21,608 bases of DNA, taken from assembly GCA_010014835.2 (NCBI GenBank), contig JAAAKB020117611.1:1-21608 (forward strand). The letters run 5' to 3'. The position numbers and the translations under genes are program-made. Source of the DNA: Apostichopus leukothele. Lineage: Eukaryota > Echinodermata > Holothuroidea > Aspidochirotida > Stichopodidae. This document shows, piece by piece, positions 1-11,300 of this stretch. The stretch's first letter is position 1, and the number at the start of each line of letters is the position of its first letter. The notes below the pieces were generated by a model. That model had not been told where the DNA came from. It made no database searches and saw only the letters and a program-made list of their open reading frames with translations.

Positions 1-293
1 ACCAGTCGCTATGCAGGTAAAATATTCCAACGAAAATAGCTTTGTGTCATATTTAATAGTAGATATTGTGGAGTACAGCGGCATCCTGTCAATGAACTTG
101 GAAGTGTAATCTTTTAAGCCATAATCTGTCTGCATGTTCCTTTCGTTTAGTGAACGCCATGTTATTTCTACCGGAGGTTTGGTATTGTTGGCGATACATA
201 CCAAAGCGGATTCCCCTTCGGATATGTTTGTCTTCTTACATAATTCATGATCACTAACGAAACAGTCATGTATAGTCAAATCCTTTAATGGTA
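1..293 (-). CDS. Coding exon 3 of the minus-strand Ig gene: second Ig module, cut by the window edge
   Basis: The acceptor ttgtcactacag ends at 294 and the exon is open to base 1. The split codon formed with exon 2 is GTA (Val). It encodes an Ig domain with C-I-A, I-T-W and Y-F-T-C landmarks, plus an extra Cys pair (C133, C141) before the first core Cys. The rest of the domain or the donor lies outside the window. Confidence 0.8.
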
Positions 294-1655
294 CTGTAGT
301 GACAAAACGAATAAAGCATATGTACCACTGCACAATGTAAAAATGAAGCGTCAGGATTCATACATTCTATACCAGGGTCTACTATTTGTGCATTGGGGAA
401 ATGGGGTAGGGTTGGGGGGGGGAGGGTAGTGTGTTATGTTGTTGAGGGAAGGAGTCTAAAGGAGGGGACGTTACAATGGAGGGTACTGAGATGCATGATT
501 GAACTATGTTTCGTAATTATTTAAACAAATGTTGAAGAATGTTTGGCTTTTGAGGTTGCACTGCACAAACAAGTCATGTTCTTATGTAATGTACACTAGG
601 GTCTTTCCCAGATGTAAAATGGTTACGCCCCTGTTCTTTACGCAAGTTTGAGTCCTCCATCTAACATATCTAACAATATTTTACAGAAGAAGGCGGAAAA
701 GAGGAAGAAGAAAAAATAACAATGATATGTAATAAACTACGTGCATATGCATGGAAAAATATCAGTTCAACATTTACAATACGGATACATTGACTCTACC
801 AAGACCTATGTACATAAACTTAACTATGTTTACCTGAAACCCGAATCATTATACTATCCCTAAGCAAATGACCGTCAGCTCGTAGAACAGATATAGTGTA
901 AAGTCCTTCGTGACTAAACTCGACTCTTGGTATAACCATCGAGCCATCGTCTTTGATGTCATATTTTCCTGATGACAATCCACTGCCGCTTTTGTCCATG
1001 CCGTCTATTCTGAGGATCGTTTCTGTACTGTTGTCTTTTTGCCATCTTACTGTATAGAAGCTTCTGTCGTAACTGCATGAAATGATTTCCTCATGGTCGT
1101 ATTCAATGTACTTAGTGTCATCACACACAACTGCACCACTGATCGATGAACCTGTTTAATAAATGGCCCGAAATTTTAACGATCAATATCAAATAATGTA
1201 TTGATACATGTTTTTAAATCTACTGATATCAACGTCGTAATGTAAGACACAGTGGGTCAGTAAATACTTCCGAAATGAAATTTCGAGCTCTCAACATTCC
1301 AAAACCCTCTGAACAAGTCGAAACCATGCAATCACTCAAAAAACAGTTTTTCCTTTTTTCTGGTAATATGGAAACGAATGGATAAACTTCTTCCCGATTT
1401 TTTAAAACTATGGCACCCATACACGTCATGTAGTCAAGTGTGGTTGTGTATGTGTTGTGGGTGGGGGGAGGGGGGTGGTTACTTACTTTAAACCTTTGCA
1501 TACGCAAATTTATTTTAGTCATTATGTGTCCCCCTGTGTAAGTATTAATTAACACATACGATATCGTCATCATACAAACGAACAAATTAAGTATGTAAGA
1601 TTTTACCTGCAACTGCAATCATAAGAATAGATGCCACGATTATGAGAGACGACAT
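1..1655 (-). CDS. Ig-domain surface/secreted protein, 5' part (3 exons, runs off the left edge)
   Basis: Three exons join in phase: 1655-1607 (start codon and signal peptide), 1151-834 and 293-1. All junctions are phase 1 with GT/AG ends, giving 220 residues before the window ends. The protein opens MSSLIIVASILMIAVAG, a good hydrophobic signal peptide. Exon 2 (about residues 17-122) is a V-like Ig module with Cys42, Trp53 and a D-G-S...E-G-L-Y-T pattern, but the second Ig cysteine is Ile103. Exon 3 (from residue 123) is a second Ig module with Cys155, Trp168 and Cys216 in Y-F-T-C. A splice acceptor ends at 1720, 64 bases upstream of the ATG, so a 5' UTR exon probably precedes it. Homophilic or ligand recognition is the usual role of such Ig modules; no ligand can be named. 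Whether a transmembrane and kinase-like part follow, as in the plus-strand neighbour, cannot be seen. Confidence 0.82.
395..426 (+). other. G-run cluster, possible G-quadruplex, in the intron between exons 2 and 3 of the minus-strand gene
   Basis: Five runs of three or more G (GGGG, GGGG, GGG, a nine-G run, GGG) lie within 32 bases with loops of one to four bases. This fits the usual G-quadruplex pattern on the plus strand. In the minus-strand transcript it would be C-rich. The remainder of this 540-base intron (294-833) shows no other feature. Confidence 0.45.
834..1151 (-). CDS. Coding exon 2 of the minus-strand Ig gene: first Ig module
   Basis: The exon is bounded by acceptor attaaacag before 1151 and donor gtaaac after 834, and is 318 bases long, phase 1 at both ends. 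One Ig domain fills the exon, the usual layout of shuffled Ig modules. It has the first Cys and the core Trp, but the Y-x-C motif reads Y-T-I, so the canonical disulphide cannot form. The extra Cys26 near the N-terminus might pair elsewhere; that is inference. Confidence 0.8.
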
Positions 1656-1719
1656 GTCTCTGTTTGTAATGATCTTCAAAGAGAATGCAAAGAGAATGGT
1701 TAAAATAAAGCCAGCAGTT

Positions 1720-2860
1720 CTGAAATGAAACAAAGTTAAACTTTTAAGATGTCAGGAGAAAAACAACACATCGCTAATAACCCCGTTGACAATGATCACA
1801 GCAAAACCACTTTACCTTAATTATCGTTATGTTTCTTATCAGTTGAAATATATCAATCAAGTTTATACTCTACGATAGCCGTAGTCAAGTCTTAAATATC
1901 TACTAATATGAGCTAAATTAAAAGAAACAAAATGATAGACGATAATCTTACGCGAATTTAAAGGAAGAGCTCAAAACAAGCCATTAACGTACACACCCGA
2001 AACAGGCAATTGGTGTCCGAAAGCAGAACCTCTTAATGCGTGTTACACAGTGCATACACATTGTCAAACCTACGCTGGTTCGTTTTATTCAAATATAGTT
2101 ATCATTACACGTCTTATGGACAATGTAACTTATGTACACATAAATTGAACCAGTATGGACTTCGACCTTCTGCAAGCACGGATAGCTTATATATCAGACA
2201 TATATTGTACAGCAGACATGGTGCCTTCAAACCGAAAGTCAAACCAAATTATTGTATGTATTGCGTACATGAACATGGCAGGAATTGCTCACAATCAAGG
2301 AATGGATCTTACAGATTCACGAACCTCTTGAGTAAACTTGTATTGAACATAAACAGGCTTAAGTTGTTCTTGTCACAAAGTGCAACGTCTTTATCTGCTT
2401 GCTTAAAGAGATAACGAAGTATATCGAGACTATGATAAACACTAGTAATTACTGTACTATTGTATAGTAAGAGGCCTATACAGCGGAAATACATATAGAC
2501 TACTGAAACTGTGGTCACAGTGGTGAAAGTAAGAAGGAAATACCACCCCCCCCCCCTCCCCCAAACCTCCCTGTCAAATGAAACACAAATGATTTATATT
2601 TGTTTACTTCTGAATGCGATCGTCAATTCAAAAACATGGAAGATGATATGTACATTCATTTAGAAGGCATAGTATCGCATTACATGAATGCGATAAAGTT
2701 GTAAATGAGTTAATTGATGAAATTGCGATTATCCAAACTTTTCGATTAACCGAATATTCTTACGTGTTATGTGATAACATTGAGCCATTTTTTGTAACAA
2801 GGAAATTGGATAACGTATCTTCGGCTCTGCTAGTAGTTAATGCTTTACTTAAAGAGACTG
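1720..2860. other. Intergenic stretch upstream of the minus-strand Ig gene
   Basis: No supported coding exon. Open frames here are short, have no domain signature and are not flanked by convincing splice sites. It should contain the 5' UTR exon and promoter of the minus-strand gene, which I cannot place. Around 2545-2570 there is a C-rich tract (runs of 11 and 5 C), i.e. a G-rich tract on the minus strand. Confidence 0.4.
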
Positions 2861-4530
2861 TTGACATACTGACTTTTACAATGTGCACTTTCTTCCTTTT
2901 CAGTGTCTCGCAGGACAATCATTTGATCATTCTCATAAAAGTTGTTCATATATTAGATTTTTTGGGTATCGATGTCGATGTAACCTTCCTGGATCATTTA
3001 CAAAGAGTTCATTTTAAGATCGGTCAAGACTCAATGAGAGTAAGATCGATTTCAAGGTAAGTGTTTGTCAGTAATAAGTCAGTAAGAACATTCTTTATCA
3101 GTGGCAAACAAAGTAGTCATTTTATTATATTATTCATCAGGTAGAATCCATGTGGTCATCCCGTGAATCCAACTGACTGAATTCATACAACGCCTTCGCA
3201 CCATTCAGCCTTAGGGGCTCAACATTCAGAAAGGACATGACTAACTTTTCTTGTGCTCCCCACCCCTCCATCTCCCCTTATTTTCCTCTCTATCACACCT
3301 CTTTTCGTAGCCCTCTTCTTCCTTTCGTCGCCACACTTTTCTGTTTTTAGCCTTCTCTAGTTTATTCCCTACCCTCTTCCCTCAATTCTTTTTTGTCCCT
3401 CTACAGTTTATCTCCTACCTCTCCTCTTCTTCGTGTTGGTTTCTTTCATCTCTCCATTAGGCCTACTTGTCTACTAACCACTTACATCTATCTCTTTTGT
3501 GTTCACCCTGCTCATTAACCTGTCTGTATTATTGGCGTGTATTTGTCCCTTCTGTCACTGTTACTTGTCATTCAGCCACCGAAGAAGTTCCTGCTAGGAT
3601 TGACAAGTCAGGCTTACTTTTACACGATTTTTACACAGGCTATTAAGTGTATAAGCAGTTTGTTAACATTTTTTTATTTTATTTTTATTTGGATTCATTT
3701 TTATCAAATATAGTAATCCCAATACCTTAATATAATAAAAACCTCCGCCTCCTTTTCTGTCTTGAAAAATTCCACCTTGGCATACGAATTTTCTGAATGA
3801 TAAGGAACAACGCCATACTCCCACGCATAGTTAACCCTCACGTGTTTTGTAAGCATTATAACATCATCATAAAGAAACAATTTGACCTACTGACTATTCA
3901 ATGTGCACTTTCTTTCTTTTCAGGTCATTTGATCATTCACTTAAAAGTTCGATCTAAGATTCCTTGATCATTTACAAAGAGTTTGTATTTGAGATCGGTC
4001 AAGACTCAATGACAGTAAGATCAATTTCAAGGTAAGTTCCTTTTCAGTTATAAGTCAGTTAGAACATTCTTTATCAGTGGAAAACAAAGTGGCCATTTTG
4101 TTATTAAATTGCTAAGGTAGAATTCATGTGGTCATCCTGTGAATCCAACTGACTAAATACGTGTACATCAAATATAGTTATGGCATATATTTTCCAAATG
4201 ATAAGGAACTACGCCATACTCCAAGGCATATTGTTAACTCTCATGTGTTTTGCAAGCAATGTTACATGAGCATCCAGATAATATGTTGACCTACTGACTA
4301 TTACAATTAGTTTTCTTTCTTTTCAGGTCATTTGATCATTCACTTAAAAGTTGTACATATATTACATTTTTTGGGTATTGATGTCGATCTAAGTTTTCTT
4401 GATCAATTACAAAGAGTTCGTATTTGAGATCGATCAAGACTCCCTGACAGAAAAATCGATTTCAGGGTAACTTTTTTTTTCAGTTAAAAGCCAGTTAGAT
4501 CATTCGTAGATTAGAAAACAATAACTACTC
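2861..4530 (+). repeat. Tandem array of about three ~400-bp units with an exon-like core
   Basis: Copies begin near 2861, 3776 and 4180; the offset between copies 2 and 3 is about 401 bases. Shared landmarks in order are: CTACTGACT, a pyrimidine tract ending TTTCTTTCTTTTCAG, GATCATT, TTGGGTAT[C/T]GATGTCGAT, ATTTACAAAGAGTT, GGTCAAGACTC, TCGATTTCA followed by GGTAA, GAACATTCTTTATCAGTGG, and ATGTGGTCATCC. Copy 1 is split by an insertion (3187-3692) and resumes at 3693-3775. Copy 2 lacks part of the core. Copies 2 and 3 also share an upstream part (GATAAGGAAC, GCCATACTCC). The core has the look of an acceptor, an exon of about 150 bases and a donor. A 98-codon frame in copy 1 (2764-3060) does not stay open in the other copies. 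Confidence 0.7.
3187..3692 (+). mobile_element. 506-bp insertion in repeat copy 1, likely a 5'-truncated retroelement 3' end
   Basis: Compared with the repeat copies near 4150 and 5540, copy 1 is interrupted exactly here. The hexamer ATTCAT stands on both sides (3181-3186 and 3693-3698), as expected of a target-site duplication. The insert is strongly pyrimidine-rich from about 3240 to 3480. It then carries a segment with CCACCGAAGAAG and GACAAGTCAGG, and ends in a T/A-rich simple tail (TATTTTATTTTTATTT). A GAAGAAG-type 3' untranslated segment followed by a simple tail is reminiscent of Penelope-like or non-LTR elements, but no coding part remains to confirm the class. No terminal inverted repeats were noticed. 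Confidence 0.5.
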
Positions 4531-5281
4531 ATTAGGGTTAAACATTGTCCTACGACCAAGATATCATTTTTATTGCACATTAAGAAACATAATTATGTTC
4601 CAATCACTTGCCTACATTGTAGTAAGTTTTGTTGATGCGTTCAATGCTACTACATGGCTCGTGGTATTGACAGTTAAGCGTATGTTTCCGTGTAATTATA
4701 GTTTATATCGTTACTAATTTGTTATAAAATCTTAGCAGAAATAGGTATAGGATGGAAGGCCATTTCGAGTTTAGTGGAATACATATATTGCAGCACTTTT
4801 TAAAACGTTTCAGTTCGAACAGAATTAAATTAATTTCATCGAACGTTATAAAGATCTCCCCGAATCGTGCCCAACCAGTAACTCTTTACCACTCGTCGGA
4901 ATGGATGCAGTATAAACGCCATTCAATACCAAATTCAAGTTTAAGCTGAAAATATCAGAAGACTACTAAAGCTTCGCTGTGTATCAATGCAAGTCGGGTG
5001 ACTATAGTAATATTACCCTTCCTCGCAACTACTAAGTATAGTAAACCTAGCTTATGTCATGTTGTAGGAAACATTACTTATCCTAACTATGATTATCAAT
5101 CATTTGAGCCATAGGCATGGTAGATTGGAGTATACTTAACTGCGGATTAAACTAGGCCTAGGTAGCAAGCTGGTCATGTCTGCTCAAGTTACTCATTTCT
5201 TGTTCATCAGTTACAAAATGTTAGTCTATTCAAGCAGGATGTGTTTTCTTGTATTCCCATCTTCTTCTTTTTGTTTAACAG
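4531..5281. other. Upstream region of the plus-strand receptor gene
   Basis: No supported coding exon. It must hold the 5' UTR exon and promoter of the receptor gene, because a splice acceptor (TTTTTGTTTAACAG) ends at 5281, directly before the ATG. I could not identify the donor or a promoter element with confidence. Confidence 0.4.
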
Positions 5282-5342
5282 ATGAACATGGCCTTACCGC
5301 ATTATGTGACCTATGTTTTCCTGCTCACCGCGATCGGCACAG
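5282..5342 (+). CDS. Coding exon 1 of the receptor pseudokinase: start and signal peptide
   Basis: The exon begins exactly at ATG after a splice acceptor and ends at donor GTAATA in phase 1. It encodes [20 protein letters not shown], a typical cleavable signal peptide. A second in-frame ATG lies two codons further on and would serve equally well. Confidence 0.8.
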
Positions 5343-8300
5343 GTAATATATAAAGATTGTTTTTCTTTATTATTTTATTGATTACAACAAAGACGCATAA
5401 TTGAGTGGGCCTTCCTTCACCGACGACGTGATCGTTGGAGAACATATCTTTTATTAGTGGAAAACAAAGTGGTCATTTTATTATATCCTTCTTAAGGTAG
5501 AATTCATGTGGTCATCCCGTGAATCCAACTGACTGAATTCGTTACATCAAATAGAGTTATCCCCAATATCTTAATATAATAAAAGCATTAGCATCCGAAA
5601 CGATAGGCATATTCCAATATTAACCATCTTAAACTGACTGACTTTGAAAACCCGAGATATGAAAAGGTATCAAATGATCGTCAATAGTATTTTTTGAACT
5701 ACAATCCCAAGTCATTAATATCAGCGTCTTTGAAACCCAATTATTAGATAATTTACGTGTAAGGGCTAATGTAAATAATGCTCATAATGTTGAAAAGAAA
5801 ACATTTCGTTTACATTTGGTCCTTTCCCATCCACCAAACAGGCACTGGTAGTGAAATTGGATTCGAAAAAAATCTTTCTGATGTGGCAATTGTAAAGTGC
5901 TTACGTTAACTAGTCACACGTTTTATTTTACATATTAACTACAGAGTATTGTCTGGTAGTTTTACAATCCTTGTATTGTCTCTGGTAACCTTACTAATAC
6001 ATACAACTTGCCTATATATAGCCTTTTGTATTACCTCGTGTAACGGCAGAAGACAATACCTTATGTTAATAAAAACAAATCATTATTTACCGCTCATAGA
6101 ATAATCAACCCAAATGACTGCATCGAAACGAGAGAGCTGGAAAATAATTACTTTGGGTATGCTTTCTGCATATAAAATAAAGAGGCAAAGTAATATATTG
6201 CAAATATTAACAAAATTTCTTCCACGTTTTTCAGTTTCTGTCTGTTCAGAGTCGCAAAGTGAACTCGTAACCAAAGGAGATTCGATAACGTTGAACTGTC
6301 ACAGCACCTCATTGGACAATATTTCGCCTGTTTGGAAGTTTAAGAATAAGACACTGATCTCAAAAGACACTCAACCCGGAACTGAAAATGTCATCGTTAA
6401 ATCAGTGAACTCATCGGTGACAGAGTTACTGATTGATGAGTTTCAGCAACAAAATGAAGGCACATACGCTTGTCTTGTGAATCGAATAGTACTTAAAGAG
6501 CATTTTCTTGAATTAGATGGTATGACCTACAAAGATATCTTAATTTTTTAAGGCACATGATTAACATACAATATTCTGACCGAAAACTATTAGGAAACAA
6601 TTATTATTAAGAAAAAAATTAAGAACACCATATATTACGCAATGTTTCCACGTTGATAGTTTAGATGTAACCAAGTCAAGTTATCGTTATATTACAATTT
6701 AATAAAATGTGTTAACAATGTAAAATTACAGTTAAATATATAGACCAGAGAAGGAATGCATTGTATTGTAATGATATACAGTACCGTATAGGAATTGTTT
6801 TCTTTCATTCCCTAACTTGACATTCTATGCACAAAGCAACTTACACGTTATGTTGTAAATTTGACAATTTCTTACATAAACTGCAAGATATGAGGTGTAA
6901 AAAACGGCATGATGAGAGTTTCTCTTGTCATATCTTGATCTAAAGATCTTAATTAATAAATCCTTGAAACAGAATTTCCCCTGATCAATTTCAGATTGCC
7001 AATCCAAGTTTTCCCTGAATGGCAAAGACATAGAGGCCCTGAGCTTTATAACGACTGGAACAACGTACACGATTTCATGTACTCAAAAGAAAAACTGCAA
7101 GAAAAGCGAAATTGTGGAACTTTCAACCATGACAAGATATGTACACGAAGACGGTTTAATTGACGTTTCTAATCGAACGTTCCGCACCGATACTGGATCG
7201 ATCACATACGCTATGGAATTCCCAGAGAATGCAATTGAAATATTCATGAAATGTGAAAGAAATTACTCTAGCGAGAACGATGATACTATTGTTGCAGGAA
7301 ACAAACTTCCTATATATGGTAAATTGGGTAAAATAGTGCATAGTCTAAGTAACTAAAGGAGATTAGAAGTTATGATAAAAGGTATCACCAGTGATTGTAA
7401 CTATGCATGTGATAGTTGTCATGTTGCACCTATTGTATAACTTGAGAACCGCAGCTAAATGTACTCATTGTTTACATTTTCCCCGACGAACATTCCAATT
7501 ATATTTATAATGAAGTTTTCTCGTTACAGCAATACCAGACGTAAAAATCCAAATAAACAATATCAACATTTCTGGAGAGATAATGACATATCACGGAGAA
7601 GTGGTCGTTCTCAAATGTGTGGCGTTTGGTTCTCGGCCAGAAGCTAGTTTGCTTTGGAAGTCTGGAAGCATCGACCAATATATCGATACCGGGACATTAA
7701 ACAAGCCTAATGTTAATAACCCGATATTACTGGATTACGAAAGTTACCTGAATGTTACAGTAAAGGGAAGAATCCACATTTCCTGTTCAAGCAATCTATC
7801 TTCTTCCTCCTTGGTGCAACACGCGACACTGGATATTAAGATTAATGGTGGGTCGAAAACACATCATAATATCCAGTGTAATTATTACGTTACCTCTCGA
7901 TTTGTCTCGTGGTTTTAATTCCAATTGTTATATGGATGATTTATCCCATCCAGGCAGTAACAATTAAAGCATGAAGAGAATATTTGAAAGATTGTTATTT
8001 CATTTCATTTTCATTATTTTGGTATCCGGAAAGCTAATTGTTATCAACAGTTAACTAAAACTTTCGTTAACAAATTAAGGGTCACTGGCCCTAACGTTAC
8101 ATCTAAGGTGTTATGTTATTCACTGTTCCTGTTGTAAAGAGTTTATCCCCATATCGAACTTAACGTTATTTCAAATTGTAAATTCACAGACACCACCACT
8201 ATAATAATGTTTGTCGGGCTGGTTACTTTATTTCTTTGCGTAACGTGCCTTCTCGCATGTTTCGTGTACAAGAAGCGAAAACAAGGTACTATTTATTTTT

Positions 8301-11300
8301 ATAACACTAAATATTAGATTTCCTATTACAAACCGATAAATCAAAATACCAATATCGTATCCAGTTGACCGTAATTAATGGACAGATGAATGATGACTGG
8401 CGGCGTTGATTGGAAACGTTGGGAGAGGTGTATTACGTAACATTTACTTTTGACACATATATGATGCAGTAGTCAGGACATTCTTTATCATGACAAAGTT
8501 ACATATTACAGTCTATCTTTAATACGGACTAAGAAATAGTGCACGAAAAAAAGAGATACAGTGAGCGAAATATATAACTTACATTATATTGCTCACTCCT
8601 GCTATTAAATTAAAACTAAAAATATTTCACATACGCTCTTGAAACATTCTCATCATGCGTATTCATGTATTTTTTACTCGTATGTTTACAGATACCGTGG
8701 CGACTGCGTTTTATGCATGGTAGGGCAAAATTTATACTTTGTTGTTGTGAGTTTGTAACAAACTTCAAATTTCAATAAAATATGTATCAATGTGTCCTAA
8801 AGAAGAAACAAATCATGTTACGTGAAACGTCATGAACTATTAATTATCTTTTGAGGCAGAGTTAAGTTCTTAATTTGAATAAACCATCAGTCACATTTAA
8901 AGTTAAACAAAAGTTAGTTTTAAATGTTCTGTAACATTCTGTTGTTTTTGCCGTCTAGCACAGTGAAGACCAAAACGCTTAGCAGCAAGGATCACTCCGA
9001 AGGTTTGTAGCTATGCTTCTCTAAACATCAAATAATTCCATCTCAATTATCTTAATATTGTTTTAGATAAGTTGTCTATATAGTTGTAATGTAAAGTACA
9101 ACGCATTACCACCGATGTGTTATTAGCTAATATCACTTTTGTTTTATATGCTTATTTTATAATTGATGTTCGTAAACAGGTAGATGCTGTGTAGAACTTG
9201 AAATCTTTCCTTTAGATTATCTTGAACGGAAAATTATATTTGTCACTCTAGTATTGCATGGAATCAAGATATAATACAGTTTAAGTTTTTTTGAAGCAAA
9301 CCGTGTTACCTTTACATCTCGCCATCATCAGCTTCCCCAAAAAATCCGGTCGTTGCACCCAAAAAAGAATCAAAGATTGAAGAAACGGAGACAGCAAGTT
9401 TTAGACTCTCTGTGGAACTAATTTCGCTATTTCCCGCTGGAAGTGTTTTTTCTTATTGGAAAGCGAGTCGTAAGGATTATCCAGACAATGAGTTTATCGT
9501 CGCTAAGACAGTCTCAGGTAGCTAAAAGTAAACTGCGAAGTTTATTTACATTATTACGTTACATGATGTGAATTAGACATGCATTCCTTGTGTTTCTATA
9601 AGCATAAATTAAGTAAATTAAGTCACTTGATATAAAATATCAAAGATTAACATGCAATGAAAGAATTCGTAAGTGCAACATAAAATAAATATAATATATA
9701 TCACATAAAATTGATATTAAAACAAGCAGCTATTTGAAGATATACTTTGAACGAACATGGTTTAGAGAACAATTGATAATGTTATTCATTAAGAGTTAAG
9801 AAGTTTTGCCTTAACTAATTTATCCTTCTCTTTAATAAAACATTGACTTTTTTAAATTTAGTCGATTGACGATAATTTACTAATATATTTGACAGAAAAG
9901 GCAAAAATGAAAGACGGTTATAACTTTTTAAAGCTCGCATCTGCTCTACGTCAACTTGAAATCCACCAAAACATCGTGAACTATATTGGGTCCTCCCTAG
10001 ATGAAGGTAAGTTAATGCAATTTCAAACCACTGGATTCCTTTTTAAATCCCAATTAAGGATATGTATAAGAACCTGCACTGTATGATAACACTTTAAAAA
10101 CGAATTATATTGTTGCCCAATTTTATTAAATGTTAATTGATCTCCCGACAGCATATCACACTCTATTCTCATATATGACTCTTTATACAAGAAGCAATTT
10201 TCAAAGGTGTTGCCTGACAGTTAAAAAAAAATGATTCTTACCTCTACCAACAGTGCCGTACTTTATCTATCAAGAATATATCGCGAATGGAAACTTGCGA
10301 GATTTGCTGCAAACAAGCTATCAGCCAAAGAGAGAATCGAATAGCACCGACAAAGGCAACGACAGCGGTTTGCAACATCCCATTGTGTTTTCCAAGGAAA
10401 TTGCAGATGCCCTAGCTTTCCTGCATTCTAATCAGGTAGCTGCCAATACTATGACATTGATACTATGGTAGTGTATAACACTGGAGCTAGGGCAGTAATG
10501 AAACGTTAAAGCATGGCAATAATTGTCTGCACATTTCAACTCCAGAGCAATATAAGTTACATGCTAATATAAATATTTCTTCAAATGTAAATGTTTTGAA
10601 CCGAACACATGTTTATTTAGAAAAGAAATTTTCCTCTTCCTCTTTTTGTGAAGCCACGGAAATCGCCAATTAATACGATGTAAATTCTGCAACAACCAGG
10701 GTACTTTGTTCTGTTCACAGTTTTGTCATCCTGCACTGGCCGCTAGAAAAGTCCTTTTGGGGGATAAGATGAGGCCAAAACTCTTCGACTTTTTCCCGAT
10801 TGATCTTAGTGAGGATAGAATCACCAACTTGACAGAAAGTGTGAGTCATTCTTATCTGGATGTATCTAAGTTGTAACAATTGCAGAGTTATGACATGTTT
10901 TAAAGTATAATATTATTGAAAAATAAAGGGCTACAAATCAATTGTAAAACTGATTAATCTTTATCACTTTCCAGAAAAATCCACCAATAGCTTGGTTGCC
11001 TCCAGAAACAATTTTTCTGAGCGAGTACGGCATCTCGTCTGACATTTGGTCCTTCGGGATACTTCTCTGGGAAATATTTTCATTCGGTAATTATTTCGAA
11101 CTACCAATTTCATATTCATTGGAAACTGACGTTCAAGAGAATACAGTTGCTGGCTCAAATACTTCACTTTCTTAATTGTTATTATAATTATTGGGGTGGG
11201 GGGGGGTGTAAGTTATAGTTGTAGACACACTTTATCAATGTAAACTTTAAGTTGAAGAATACATTCCAGCAAAATTTACTGTTAAGTCTGGCATGACCAG

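Noticed and set aside
1229-1618. 129-codon minus-strand frame
   Set aside because: It spans exon-1 flank and intron of the minus-strand Ig gene, includes the G-rich tract and has no domain; the spliced Ig chain explains the region better.
2040-2414. 124-codon plus-strand frame
   Set aside because: No signature, no splice context, composition like the surrounding intergenic DNA.
2764-3060. 98-codon plus-strand frame as an independent gene
   Set aside because: It covers repeat copy 1, and the homologous copies at 3885-4035 and 4287-4470 are not open in this frame.
4752-4949. 65-codon plus-strand frame as first exon of the receptor
   Set aside because: No signal peptide, no donor leading in frame to 5282, and the receptor already has an ATG at its own exon start.
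8472-8500. Further copy of the ~400-bp unit in the receptor intron
   Set aside because: Only about 25 bases (GACATTCTTTATCA and neighbours) resemble the repeat; too short to call.
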